Below are positions 43,985 through 52,966 of a DNA stretch of 64,000 nt, in pieces. Numbering within the stretch: the first letter of the stretch is position 1; each line of letters starts with the position of its first letter. The notes beneath the pieces were generated by a model, which saw only the letters and a program-made list of their open reading frames with translations, made no database searches and was not told where the DNA came from. This stretch comes from Cecembia calidifontis (GTDB lineage: Bacteria > Bacteroidota > Bacteroidia > Cytophagales > Cyclobacteriaceae): NCBI RefSeq assembly GCF_004216715.1, contig NZ_SGXG01000001.1:3704501-3768500 (forward strand), given 5' to 3'. The position numbers and the translations under genes are program-made.

Positions 43985-44422
43985 ATGAAAACAGCAGAAA
44001 TACATACCGCAAAGGGTACCATGAAAGTGGAATTCTTTGAAAAAGACGCCCCTAAAACAGTAGAAAACTTTATATCCTTGGCAAAAAAGGGATTTTATGA
44101 TGGCCTTACCTTCCATAGAGTAATACCAAATTTTGTGATCCAAGGAGGTTGCCCTATCGGAAATGGCACCGGAGGTCCTGGTTACAAAATCGACTGTGAA
44201 TTGGATGGAGACAATCAATACCATAACAAAGGTGTCCTTTCTATGGCACATGCAGGAAGAAATACAGGCGGTTCACAGTTTTTTATCTGTCATAACAGAG
44301 AAAACACCAAACACCTGGATAGAAGGCATACCTGCTTCGGTAAAGTTGTGGAAGGCCTTGAGGTGATCGACCAGATCAGACAAGGAGATATAATCGAAAA
44401 AATTGTGGTTACCGAAGAATAA
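43985..44422 (+). CDS. Cyclophilin-type peptidyl-prolyl cis-trans isomerase
   Basis: A compact cyclophilin of about 145 residues without signal peptide, so cytoplasmic. It catalyses proline isomerisation during folding. Core motifs are YDGLTFHRVIPNFVIQGG (with the active-site Arg and Phe), GTGGPGYKIDCE, LSMAHAGRNTGGSQFFI and HLDRRHTCFGKVVEG. The ATG at 43985 (MKTAEIHTAKG) is preferred over 43967, which lies within the promoter element. The IS4 insertion ends 32 bp upstream and probably lowers or rewires its expression. Confidence 0.93.
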   Translation: MKTAEIHTAKGTMKVEFFEKDAPKTVENFISLAKKGFYDGLTFHRVIPNFVIQGGCPIGNGTGGPGYKIDCELDGDNQYHNKGVLSMAHAGRNTGGSQFFICHNRENTKHLDRRHTCFGKVVEGLEVIDQIRQGDIIEKIVVTEE

Positions 44423-44438
44423 TCCAATTATTTAAATG

Positions 44439-44480
44439 AAAACAGCCCATTCCGGTCTTCGGAATGGGCTGTTTTTTTTT
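44439..44480. terminator. Terminator between cyclophilin and nucleoside transporter genes
   Basis: A 15-bp stem AAAACAGCCCATTCC/GGAATGGGCTGTTTT is followed by TTTTT, serving the plus-strand gene and, through its A-run, possibly the convergent transporter gene. Confidence 0.9.
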
Positions 44481-44493
44481 ACCCTTAAGCCAA

Positions 44494-45780
44494 TTAATCA
44501 ACCAACATGCCCGCAATAGTAGCTGTCATGAGGCAGGCCAAAGTCGCTGCAAGCAAAGCCCGCATGCCCAATTTGGACAAATTACCTTGTTGGTTCGGAG
44601 CAATACTTCCAATTCCACCTACCTGAATAGCAATTGAGCTGAAATTGGAAAACCCGCATAATGCATAGGTAGCAATCACAACAGATTTTGGAGATAAAGC
44701 TTCAGCTGCTTTCATATCAGCCAAACTCAAATAGGCAACAAATTCATTGATGACCGTTTTTTGACCTAGAAGAGAGCCAACCTGTAGCGTCTCACTCCAT
44801 TCCACTCCAATCACCCAGGCAAAAACCCTGAAAATCTGGCCTAAAATATATTCCAAAGAGAATCCATTGAACTGTCCATCAGTGGAAGACACTACCAGGG
44901 CATTCAGTCCTGAATATTCACCAATAAGTCCGGATAGGATAAAATTCAAAGCTGCAATTACTGCAATGAATGCCAATAGCATACCGCCAACATTCAAAGC
45001 AAGTTTTAAGCCCTCAGAAGCTCCTATGGACATGGCATCAATCAGATTGACACCCATATTTTCCTGACTCACTTCAAGTTTGTCATTGATTACCTCCTTA
45101 TCCTGTTCCGGTATCATGATTTTGGACATCACAATGGCCGCAGGGGCATTCATAATACTTGCTCCCAATAAATAGGCTGCAAATCTACTTTGCTCCTCCA
45201 GGCTATCACCGCCCAAAAAAGCCACATAACCTGCCAAAACCCCTCCTGCAATAGTGGCCATACCACCGGTCATCAAACACATCAGTTCTGATCTTGACAT
45301 GGTGGGGATAAATGGCCGCACCAATAAGGGAGCTTCCGTCTGTCCAAGAAATATATTTCCCGCTGCAGAAAGGCTCTCCGGTCCAGAAAGTCTCATGGTC
45401 CTTGACATCACCCAAGCAATTCCAAAGACAATTTTTTGCAAAATACCAAGGTAATAAAGTCCCGCAGAAACCGTGGAAAAGAAAATTATTGTCGGCAAGA
45501 CTTTAAAAGCAAAAATAAAACCAAAGGTATCTGTAGCAAGATCTCCGAAAATGAACAAGGCCCCATCTTCAGAAAAACTCAAAAGCTTTACAAAAGCCCT
45601 ACTTACTGTGGCAAAAATCCTTGCCACAAAATCAACTTTGGTGATCATGAAGCCAAAGATAGCCTGAAGAATAACCCCTATTCCAACCAATCTCCAATCT
45701 ACCGCCCTTTTGTTGGCAGAAAAAATCAATGCAAAAGCCAAAAGTAAAACAATTCCTATTAAGCCTCTGAAGTAATCCAT
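44494..45780 (-). CDS. Concentrative nucleoside transporter (NupC/CNT family)
   Basis: A 428-residue membrane protein coupling nucleoside uptake to a Na+ or H+ gradient. It has the CNT three-part layout: an N-terminal pair of helices, a nucleoside-recognition gate region (GDLATDTFGFIFAFKVLPTIIFFS), the conserved LGQTEAPLLVRPFIP motif, and a C-terminal domain with ALCGFSNFSSIAIQVGGIGSIAP. LGQTEAP and the NFSSI motif are family signatures. The nucleoside preference is unknown. It stands downstream of the etfBA-bfn unit but beyond a terminator. Confidence 0.93.
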   Translation of the reverse strand: MDYFRGLIGIVLLLAFALIFSANKRAVDWRLVGIGVILQAIFGFMITKVDFVARIFATVSRAFVKLLSFSEDGALFIFGDLATDTFGFIFAFKVLPTIIFFSTVSAGLYYLGILQKIVFGIAWVMSRTMRLSGPESLSAAGNIFLGQTEAPLLVRPFIPTMSRSELMCLMTGGMATIAGGVLAGYVAFLGGDSLEEQSRFAAYLLGASIMNAPAAIVMSKIMIPEQDKEVINDKLEVSQENMGVNLIDAMSIGASEGLKLALNVGGMLLAFIAVIAALNFILSGLIGEYSGLNALVVSSTDGQFNGFSLEYILGQIFRVFAWVIGVEWSETLQVGSLLGQKTVINEFVAYLSLADMKAAEALSPKSVVIATYALCGFSNFSSIAIQVGGIGSIAPNQQGNLSKLGMRALLAATLACLMTATIAGMLVD

Positions 45781-45830
45781 TGAGAATAAATATGTCCTAA
45801 TTTATTTTTAACACTTTTGTTAAGATAAAC

Positions 45831-45858
45831 AAAAAAAGCCTGGCTCATTACCAGGCTT
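45831..45858 (-). terminator. Terminator after the bifunctional nuclease gene
   Basis: On the minus strand AAGCCTGG and CCAGGCTT pair across a 7-nt loop and are followed by TTTTT. It separates the etfB-etfA-bfn unit from the transporter gene. Confidence 0.85.
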
Positions 45859-45864
45859 CCTTTG

Positions 45865-46467
45865 TCAGTTTCTCCTGTTGATTTCATCCCTTATCCTGGC
45901 CGCCTTTTCATAATCTTCATTATTGATGGCTTTTTCCAGTAGCTGGTTCAATTTGTCCAAACTGTAGTCTTTAAGGGAATCAGTTGATTTGGAAGGACTT
46001 GGAGCAGGTTTCTTTGGAGGAGCAGGTTTTTCATATTCTTTCCTTTCTTCTTCTTCAATATATTCTGTCGAAAATTCTTCCATTACCCTTGATGCACAAT
46101 AAATAGGTGCATCAAATCTCACTGCAATAGCGATGGCATCTGATGGCCTCGCATCAATTTCAACTGTTTTTGTACCTGTCTTACAAACAATATTGGCATA
46201 AAAAACACCCTCTCTCATATCTGAAATCAGAATATGATCAATTGTGAAATTGAAATTTCCTGCAAAAGACTTGAACAGATCGTGCGTCATCGGCCTATTG
46301 GGTATAATCTTCTCTATCTCAATGGCAATGGCCTGGGCCTCAAACATCCCAATCACAATTGGTAAACGTCTATTGCCACCCACTTCACCCATCACCAAGG
46401 TAAAAGACCCTGATTGCGAATGATTAGAGGATAATCCCAAAATTTCTAATTCAACAGTTTGGTCCAC
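45865..46467 (-). CDS. Bifunctional nuclease (BFN) domain protein with C-terminal UVR motif
   Basis: A 200-residue protein. The N-terminal two-thirds is the DUF151/BFN domain (VELEILGLSSNHSQSGSFTLVMGE, then LPIVIGMFEAQAIA, then DARPSDAIAIAVRF, the DARPSDA motif being diagnostic). The C-terminal 35 residues form a UvrB/UvrC-interaction helix pair (LLEKAINNEDYEKAARIRDEI). A role in nucleic-acid cleavage or DNA repair is known for some members but weakly supported. It starts with GTG 9 nt after etfA and is probably cotranscribed with etfBA. Confidence 0.9.
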   Translation of the reverse strand: MDQTVELEILGLSSNHSQSGSFTLVMGEVGGNRRLPIVIGMFEAQAIAIEIEKIIPNRPMTHDLFKSFAGNFNFTIDHILISDMREGVFYANIVCKTGTKTVEIDARPSDAIAIAVRFDAPIYCASRVMEEFSTEYIEEEERKEYEKPAPPKKPAPSPSKSTDSLKDYSLDKLNQLLEKAINNEDYEKAARIRDEINRRN

Positions 46468-46476
46468 TGGATAAAG

Positions 46477-47445
46477 TTATTTTAATGCTTTTACTGCTTC
46501 AGTTAGCTTTGGCAAAACTTCAAAAGCGTCACCTACGATCCCATAATCAGCAGCTTTGAAAAACGGTGCCTCAGCATCTTTATTGATCACAACGATACAC
46601 TTTGAAGAATTTACACCTGCAAGATGTTGAATAGCCCCCGAAATTCCAACAGCTATATACAAAGTTGGTGCAACTTTTACTCCTGTCTGTCCCACGTGCT
46701 CATGATGAGGTCTCCAACCAATATCAGAAACCGGCTTGGAACAACCAGTTGCAGCTCCCAATTCTTTCGCAAGGTCTTCGATCAATCCCCAATTTTCAGG
46801 TCCTTTCATGCCTCTTCCACCAGATACAACGATGTCTGCTTCAGGCAGTAATACTTCACCTGTTGCCTTGTCTGTAGAAATGATTTTGGTGGCAAAATTA
46901 TCAGCATTGATATCCAAAGCCACAGTTTCTACCGCTGCAGCTGCACCATCAGTTTTTAGATCTACGGCATTTTTCTTCACTGCCAATATTTTATGATCCT
47001 TATTTACAGAGGTTTCTGCAAAGGCTTTACCTGTATAAATACTTCTCTTGACTTTATAACCTGAACCTGTTTCAGGCAATTCTACCACATTGGAGACCAA
47101 AGCCGCATCTAACTTCACGGCCAATCTGGCTGCTACTGCATCTCCCAAGGAAGATTTTGCCAAAACAAGCGTGCCGGCACCAACCTTTCTATAAACCTGG
47201 GCCACCGCTTCAGCATGCGCCTGAATAATACCTGCATTGAGTTTTTCATCATTGACATGCATTACTTTGGCGGCACCTGCATGGCCTGCTTTTGCCAATT
47301 CTTCCTGAGCTATACTTCCCAATGCTACTGCTATAACTTCACCGGCACCAAGTTTGTCGGAAAGGGCTTTTGCATAAGATACTGCCTCCAAGCTGGTTTT
47401 TTTTACGGAACCATCCGCATGTTCTATATACACTAATACTGACAT
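46477..47445 (-). CDS. etfA: Electron transfer flavoprotein subunit alpha
   Basis: The FAD-binding subunit of ETF, which passes electrons from acyl-CoA dehydrogenases to the respiratory chain. It has about 322 residues from ATG 47445 (MSVLVYIEH); an ATG six codons upstream (MKIKKI) is less likely. The C-terminal FAD domain shows VVSGGRGMKGPENW, TGCSKPVSDIGWRPHHEHVGQTG in parts, ISGAIQHLAGV and NKDAEAPFFKAADYGIVGD. It lies 36 nt after etfB on the same strand. Confidence 0.96.
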   Translation of the reverse strand: MSVLVYIEHADGSVKKTSLEAVSYAKALSDKLGAGEVIAVALGSIAQEELAKAGHAGAAKVMHVNDEKLNAGIIQAHAEAVAQVYRKVGAGTLVLAKSSLGDAVAARLAVKLDAALVSNVVELPETGSGYKVKRSIYTGKAFAETSVNKDHKILAVKKNAVDLKTDGAAAAVETVALDINADNFATKIISTDKATGEVLLPEADIVVSGGRGMKGPENWGLIEDLAKELGAATGCSKPVSDIGWRPHHEHVGQTGVKVAPTLYIAVGISGAIQHLAGVNSSKCIVVINKDAEAPFFKAADYGIVGDAFEVLPKLTEAVKALK

Positions 47446-47481
47446 AATTTTTTTGATTTTCAAGAGTTTAAAAACATTTAA

Positions 47482-48219
47482 TTAAAGCACTTTCGCTTCA
47501 TTTTTAAGCAGTTTCACCAATTCTTCCACATTGTCTTTGTCTATGAGTTTCACTGCACCTTTTGCAGGAGGCAATTGATAATTGGTCACCTCTGTAGCTG
47601 TCTGGTCTGTTACAGGCTCAATAACCTGCAAAGGTTTGGTTCTTGCAGACATAATTCCCCGCATATTTGGAATTTTCCACTCTGCAATAGGCTCCTGACA
47701 TCCAGCTACCAAAGGCAACTTAGCTTCAAGATATTCTTTACCGCCTTCAATTTCTCTGGCCATCTTCACGGAATCTCCTTCAATCTCCAATTTCATCACC
47801 GGAGAGACGGAAGGAATGCCCAACATTTCTCCTACCATTCCATGGACCATACCGCCATTGAAATCAATGGACTCTCTACCCATCATGATCAGGTCATAAT
47901 TGTTTTGCTTGGCAATTGCGGCAATTTGACTTGCCACAAACAGAGAATCTTTTGGGAAAGCATTGACTCTGATGGCATCATCAGCACCGATAGCCAATGC
48001 TTTTCTTAATGTTGGTTCAGTTTCTGCCTCACCTACGTTCAACACTGTCAGGCTAGCGCCCAGCTGCTCTTTCAGTTCCACTGCCCTGGCCAAGGCATAA
48101 TCATCATAAGGTCCAATGATGAACTGCACGCCATTTTTATCAAACTTGGTGTTATTGTCAGTGAACTGGATTTTTGAAGTAGTATCCGGTACGTGGGTTA
48201 TACAAACAAGAATTTTCAT
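47482..48219 (-). CDS. etfB: Electron transfer flavoprotein subunit beta
   Basis: The AMP-binding subunit of ETF, 245 residues. Typical features are MKILVCITHVPDT at the start, NPYDDYALARAVELKE-like text (IGPYDDYALARAVELKE), LIMMGRESIDFNGGMV containing the domain-specific loop, and the ETF beta signature VKMAREIEGGKEYLEAKLP. It is the first gene of the etfB-etfA-bfn unit and is divergent from the TPR protein gene. Confidence 0.96.
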   Translation of the reverse strand: MKILVCITHVPDTTSKIQFTDNNTKFDKNGVQFIIGPYDDYALARAVELKEQLGASLTVLNVGEAETEPTLRKALAIGADDAIRVNAFPKDSLFVASQIAAIAKQNNYDLIMMGRESIDFNGGMVHGMVGEMLGIPSVSPVMKLEIEGDSVKMAREIEGGKEYLEAKLPLVAGCQEPIAEWKIPNMRGIMSARTKPLQVIEPVTDQTATEVTNYQLPPAKGAVKLIDKDNVEELVKLLKNEAKVL

Positions 48220-48292
48220 GTATAAAACTTTAGGTTATTTATTTTTAAATTGCGTGAATTTAGTAATTGAATGATAATTAAAAAAAGAATTT

Positions 48293-48628
48293 ATGAGCAA
48301 ATTGTCCCGCATAGAGATGTTACAATCGTTTGCAGAACAGGAGCCCGAAAACCCTTTCAACTGGTATGCATTGGCCTTGGAACATCAAAACTCCTCTCCA
48401 GAAAAAGCTGCCAGTCTATTTCATAAACTACTAAATGAGCACAAAGGTTACCTTCCAACCTATTATCATGCTGCCCACTTTTTTGCCGAACATGGCGACC
48501 TGGATTTGGCGAAATCAGTCTTTGAAGAAGGAATTCATTTGGCAGAAAAGGAAAAACAATTGAATACACTAAGAGAACTGAAAAACAGCTATCAAAATTT
48601 TCTGTTCGAAAACGACCTGGATGGATAA
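48293..48628 (+). CDS. Small TPR-containing protein
   Basis: A 111-residue soluble protein with about two and a half tetratricopeptide helices pairs: PFNWYALALEHQNSSPEKAASLFHKLL, YLPTYYHAAHFFAEHGDLDLAKSVFEEGI, each read in parts as the canonical W..A/Y..G..D.A pattern. Such proteins are scaffolds for protein contacts. There is no signal peptide. It is monocistronic; no partner is indicated by neighbours. Confidence 0.85.
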   Translation: MSKLSRIEMLQSFAEQEPENPFNWYALALEHQNSSPEKAASLFHKLLNEHKGYLPTYYHAAHFFAEHGDLDLAKSVFEEGIHLAEKEKQLNTLRELKNSYQNFLFENDLDG

Positions 48629-48686
48629 AAACAAGGGTCAGGAAATTTTCATTATTGAAATCCATGGACCCTTGAATAAGAGCCTA

Positions 48687-49685
48687 TCAAATTTTAATCA
48701 CGATTTTGCCCAGTTGCTGACCTAGCTTCATGCGGTCAAAAGCTTTTTCCGCTTCCTCCAAAAGAAATACCTGATCAATTACAGGATGGATCTGATGGTG
48801 TTTCACAAATGAAAGCATCTCTTCAAAATCCTTATCACTTCCCATCGTGCTTCCTATTATTTTTAGCTGATTCCAAAATACCTTTCTGGCATTGAATCCA
48901 CTTGGATTTCCTTTAGTCGCTCCATAAAACACAATCCTTCCACCTGGCTTGACCACATGGATAAGGTTATTGATTGTATCCCCCATGGCACTGTCAATAA
49001 TCAGGTCAAAACCGCCGGTTTCCTTTAGTGCTTCCTCTGCCCAATTTTCATCTTTATAATTGAAGCCTTTCGTTATACCAAGAGCCAGCGCTGAAGCTAT
49101 CTTATTCTCACTGCTACTGCTGATGTATACTTCTGCACCTGCAGCCAAAGCAAATTGGGCTGCAAATTGGGCCACTCCACCACCAAATCCGGTCACCAAC
49201 ACTTTTTCACCTTTTTGTAAGCTGCTCTGAACCATCAATGCCCTGTAAGCAGTCAAGCCACCTAATGGCAATGCTGCAGCCTCCTCCCAGTTCATAAATG
49301 CAGGTTTGGCAAAAATTCTGTTTACATCAACATCTACAAATTCAGCTAAAGTCCCATGACCGGGCATACCCAAAATCTGAAAATCCTTGCCCTGAACTTT
49401 TTCATCATCCCCCCAATGCAATGCAGGATTGATGATTACTTCTTTTCCCAACCATTCATTTAGACCATGATGGGCCACATCCAATACTATTCCTGCTCCA
49501 TCAGATCCCAAAATCACCCCATCCTTAATATTGGGATAAAGTCCCTGCCTGCACCATTCATCCCTGTGGTTCAATGCGGCAGCTTTGATCTGTACCCTTA
49601 CCTGCTCCCCACTCAGGTGAGGCAAAGCTATTTCAGTAAGTTCAATTTTACTATCAGTATGTCTATTTAAAACAATAGCTTTCAA
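48687..49685 (-). CDS. MDR-family zinc-type alcohol dehydrogenase / quinone oxidoreductase-like protein
   Basis: A 332-residue medium-chain dehydrogenase/reductase with GroES-like N-terminus (LNHRDEWCRQGLYP, LGSDGAGIVLD) and a Rossmann domain (KVLVTGFGGGVAQFAAQFALAAGAEVY, given in parts as TGFGGGVAQFAAQFA). The Cys/His set of zinc alcohol dehydrogenases is incomplete (NHRDEW replaces CGTD), pointing to a zinc-free quinone or enoyl reductase-like enzyme. The frame starts with TTG at 49685; no ATG suits better. The substrate is unknown. Confidence 0.87.
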   Translation of the reverse strand: MKAIVLNRHTDSKIELTEIALPHLSGEQVRVQIKAAALNHRDEWCRQGLYPNIKDGVILGSDGAGIVLDVAHHGLNEWLGKEVIINPALHWGDDEKVQGKDFQILGMPGHGTLAEFVDVDVNRIFAKPAFMNWEEAAALPLGGLTAYRALMVQSSLQKGEKVLVTGFGGGVAQFAAQFALAAGAEVYISSSSENKIASALALGITKGFNYKDENWAEEALKETGGFDLIIDSAMGDTINNLIHVVKPGGRIVFYGATKGNPSGFNARKVFWNQLKIIGSTMGSDKDFEEMLSFVKHHQIHPVIDQVFLLEEAEKAFDRMKLGQQLGKIVIKI

Positions 49686-49739
49686 TGACTTATATTATTT
49701 AATTAAGAAATAAATTCAGGAGATATATCCCATAAAAGC

Positions 49740-51326
49740 TTAAAAAGGAGCTGGTTCACTGCTTCCCAAGCCGCCGGGGAATGGATCATCAAAATCTCCC
49801 CCATTGGCTTTACTCTGCAAACGGATCATATTACCTGATTCGAAATCCTGGGCTCCTCCACCACTTGGAAACTTACTACCGTAGAGCGCATCTTGGGCCT
49901 TATAAGGCACATTTAACTCGAGATCCGCAAATTTTGTGTATTTACCGATAAACCTAAGTTTAACATTTTCCAAGGAACCATTTCTATGCTTGGCAATGAT
50001 TACCTCACCTACACCCATGGTGGAGTTTCCGTCTTCATCCTCAGTTATTCCATAATACTCAGGACGGTAAAGGAACATTACCATGTCGGCATCCTGCTCA
50101 ATGGCTCCTGATTCCCTCAAATCGGAAAGCTGAGGCCGCTTATCTCCTCCCCTGGTCTCCACAGCACGGGACAACTGAGAAAGCGCAATTACTGGAATAT
50201 TCAGTTCTTTGGCTATCTTTTTCAAAGCCCTGGAAATACTCGCAATTTCCTGTTCCCTGTTGCCTCCTCCTCCGGATTTGGAGTCCCCTGACATTAACTG
50301 AAGGTAGTCGATTACGACCATCTGAATATCATGTTGTGCCTTGAGTTTTCGGCACTTTGCCCTGAGCTCCAGAATGGAGAGGGCCGGTGTATCATCTACA
50401 AACAGGGGGGCTTTTGAGAGTTTGGCAGTTTTATGTACCAATTGCTCCCACTCATAGTCTGCGAGGTTTCCTTTTTTGATTTTTTCTGAATCCAATTCGG
50501 CCTCAGAGGAAATCAACCTGTTGACCAATTGGACAGAGGACATTTCCAGTGAAAAAATCGCTACCGGTCTGCCGTGATCTACTGCTGCATTTCTCAATAC
50601 AGACAAAACAAAAGCAGTCTTACCCATAGCGGGACGCGCTGCGATGATAACCAGATCGGATTTTTGCCAACCTGAAGTAACCCTATCCAATGCTGTAAAA
50701 CCACTTGGAACACCGGTAAGGCCGTCCTTTTGACCTTTTTTGGCTTCAAGCTCCATGATGGCTTCTTTCATGATGGAGCGCATATCTGCATAATTTTTCC
50801 GGATATTCTTTTCCGAAATTTCAAACAGTGATTGCTCCATCTTATCCAACAGCTCAAAAACATCCGTAGTATCTTCATAAGCATCTTTTTGGATTTCAGA
50901 AGCTATGCTGATCATTTCCCTTTTCATGGCCTGTTCGGTAATGATCCTGGCGTGAAATTCAATATTGGCAGCCGAGGAAACTTTGGAAGTCAACTCCGTG
51001 ATAAAAAATGCTCCTCCTGCCAATTCCAACTGTCCTTTTTTCCGTAGCTGATTGGTCACTGTCAAAAGATCAATCGGTTGCGAATCAGAAAAGAGGTCAA
51101 GTATTGCCGTGTAGATTACTTTATGGGCCTCTTTGTAGAAACTTTCGGGCTTAAGAATATCTACTACAGTAGTAAGCGCATCCTTCTCAAGCATCAAAGC
51201 ACCGAGAACTGCTTCTTCCAAATCAATCGCCTGAGGTGGTAATTTCCCCAATCCCGAACCAATATTAAGATCCGGTTTTTTTCTCCCCAAATTTCTATTG
51301 GTAGTGCTTGGTTTATTTTCTGCCAT
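49740..51326 (-). CDS. dnaB: Replicative DNA helicase
   Basis: The hexameric 5'-3' helicase of the replication fork. The 528-residue protein has a DnaB N-terminal domain (PPQAIDLEEAVLGALML, about 30-135), a linker, and a RecA-like motor with Walker A (AARPAMGKTAF, Lys236), Walker B (VVIDYLQLM), LSQLSRAVETR with the arginine finger region, and SDLRESGAIEQDADMV. There is no intein insertion. The C-terminal tail is Gly-rich. It is divergent from the Mpl-like ligase gene, with a 263-bp gap. Confidence 0.96.
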   Translation of the reverse strand: MAENKPSTTNRNLGRKKPDLNIGSGLGKLPPQAIDLEEAVLGALMLEKDALTTVVDILKPESFYKEAHKVIYTAILDLFSDSQPIDLLTVTNQLRKKGQLELAGGAFFITELTSKVSSAANIEFHARIITEQAMKREMISIASEIQKDAYEDTTDVFELLDKMEQSLFEISEKNIRKNYADMRSIMKEAIMELEAKKGQKDGLTGVPSGFTALDRVTSGWQKSDLVIIAARPAMGKTAFVLSVLRNAAVDHGRPVAIFSLEMSSVQLVNRLISSEAELDSEKIKKGNLADYEWEQLVHKTAKLSKAPLFVDDTPALSILELRAKCRKLKAQHDIQMVVIDYLQLMSGDSKSGGGGNREQEIASISRALKKIAKELNIPVIALSQLSRAVETRGGDKRPQLSDLRESGAIEQDADMVMFLYRPEYYGITEDEDGNSTMGVGEVIIAKHRNGSLENVKLRFIGKYTKFADLELNVPYKAQDALYGSKFPSGGGAQDFESGNMIRLQSKANGGDFDDPFPGGLGSSEPAPF

Positions 51327-51537
51327 AAAAACAAATGTACATGCTTTGCCCTTATCTTTTTGAACAATTTATTCACGGGATATCCACATCTAATCCGGGA
51401 AAACTGAATATCAACCTTTTACCTGATAACGTCAAGAAAAAAATATATTTCGGCTCTTCGGGATAAAAATTACCTGATTCCAAAATTCACTGGGAAACCA
51501 AAACCCTTATCAAGCCTTTGGAAAAAATAGAAAAAAA

Positions 51538-51571
51538 TTGGGTCTAAGAAACTCCCTGTTTAGTACTTTTG
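51538..51571 (+). promoter_or_regulatory. Candidate promoter of the Mpl-like ligase gene
   Basis: TTG (51538-51540), 23-bp spacer and TACTTTTG (51564-51571) fit the TTG/TAnnTTTG pattern, with a spacer at the long end. The first transcribed base would be near 51578, 12 nt before the ATG at 51590. Confidence 0.5.
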
Positions 51572-51589
51572 AAAGATAGAAATTTTATT

Positions 51590-52966
51590 ATGTCCAAAAA
51601 GTATCATTTTATAGCAATAGGTGGGGCGGTCATGCACAATTTAGCCCTGGCCTTATTGGCCAAAGGATATGAGGTAAGTGGATCGGATGATGAAATCTAC
51701 GAACCATCACGGAGCAGGTTGAAAAATGCCGGAATTCTTCCCATTGAAAAAGGCTGGTTTCCCGAGAAAATACAGTCCGATTTGGATGGCATCATATTGG
51801 GTATGCACGCAAGGATCGATAATCCGGAATTAATCCGGGCAAAAGAACTGAATATCCCCATTTATTCATTTCCGGAATTCATTTACAACCAAAGTCAGGA
51901 TAAACAAAGAGTAGTAATATCAGGAAGCCATGGAAAAACTACCATTACTTCCATGATTCTTCATGTCCTGAAGTATTTGGGAATGGACTTTGATTACCTG
52001 GTGGGAGCACAAATAGAAGGTTTTGATTTAATGGTGAAACTTTCGGATGCACCTGTCATTATCATTGAAGGAGATGAATACCTCACTTCACCGGTAGACA
52101 GAAGGCCTAAATTTTTCCATTACCATCACCATATCCTATTGATGAGTGGGATAGCTTGGGATCATTTCAATGTTTTTCCAACTTTTGAAAATTATAAATC
52201 TCAATTTGAGGAATTGATCCAAATGACTCCTCAAAACGGAACATTCATTTATTGTGAAAATGACCCTGAGGTAAAAGAATTAGCAGAAAAAACCCCTCTT
52301 CCAGGAGTAAAAAAAATCCCTTACTCAAACCATCCCAACCTGGTGAAAGATGGAAAAACCTTACTGATCACCGCATTTGGTGAATTGCCCATTGCTGTTT
52401 TTGGAAACCATAACCTTCAAAACCTTCAAGGGGCCCTTGAAGTCTGCAGAACAATGGGAATAAATGATGAGGAATTTTACAAAGCCATTCAACATTTCAA
52501 GGGCGCAGCAAAAAGACAGGAAATCCTGGCCCAAGCAGAAGACCGAATTCTTTTCAGGGATTTTGCACATGCACCTTCCAAATTAAAGGCTACTGTCAAT
52601 GCTGTAAAAAACCAGTTTCCAAAACGAAGGCTGATTGCTGTTCAGGAATTACATACCTACAGTTCCCTCAACAAGGATTTCGTTCACAATTATGCCCATA
52701 CCTTTGATGAAGCGGATATGGCTATTATCTATTTAAACCCAAAAGCTGTATCTTTGAAAAAGCTGGAACTAATGGATGAATCTACCCTAAAAGATGGATT
52801 CAAACGAAAAGATCTTCTAATATTCACAGATAGTGAGCAGCTAAAATCCTTTTTGGAAAACCAGGATTTCCGGAACACGAATTTACTTCTGATGAGTTCG
52901 GGAAATTATGACGATATGGACTTAAGTACTTTACAATCAATACTCAATAAAAATCATTCACAATGA
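51590..52966 (+). CDS. Mur ligase of the Mpl type (UDP-MurNAc:tripeptide ligase-like)
   Basis: A 458-residue Mur-ligase-family enzyme. The N-terminal domain starts YHFIAIGGAVMHNLALAL, the ATP domain has the P-loop GSHGKTTITSM at about residues 113-124 and IIEGDEYLTSP, and the C-terminal domain contains FRDFAHAPSKLKATV. The HNLAL start and DFAHAP motif resemble Mpl, which ligates recycled murein peptides to UDP-MurNAc, more than MurC. The start at 51590 (MSKKYHF) is favoured by the promoter position. The stop overlaps the following exonuclease start by 4 nt. Confidence 0.87.
   Translation: MSKKYHFIAIGGAVMHNLALALLAKGYEVSGSDDEIYEPSRSRLKNAGILPIEKGWFPEKIQSDLDGIILGMHARIDNPELIRAKELNIPIYSFPEFIYNQSQDKQRVVISGSHGKTTITSMILHVLKYLGMDFDYLVGAQIEGFDLMVKLSDAPVIIIEGDEYLTSPVDRRPKFFHYHHHILLMSGIAWDHFNVFPTFENYKSQFEELIQMTPQNGTFIYCENDPEVKELAEKTPLPGVKKIPYSNHPNLVKDGKTLLITAFGELPIAVFGNHNLQNLQGALEVCRTMGINDEEFYKAIQHFKGAAKRQEILAQAEDRILFRDFAHAPSKLKATVNAVKNQFPKRRLIAVQELHTYSSLNKDFVHNYAHTFDEADMAIIYLNPKAVSLKKLELMDESTLKDGFKRKDLLIFTDSEQLKSFLENQDFRNTNLLLMSSGNYDDMDLSTLQSILNKNHSQ

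Noticed and set aside
49740..51326. Possible intein in dnaB
   Set aside because: The gene has normal length, with Walker A and the motor domain uninterrupted.
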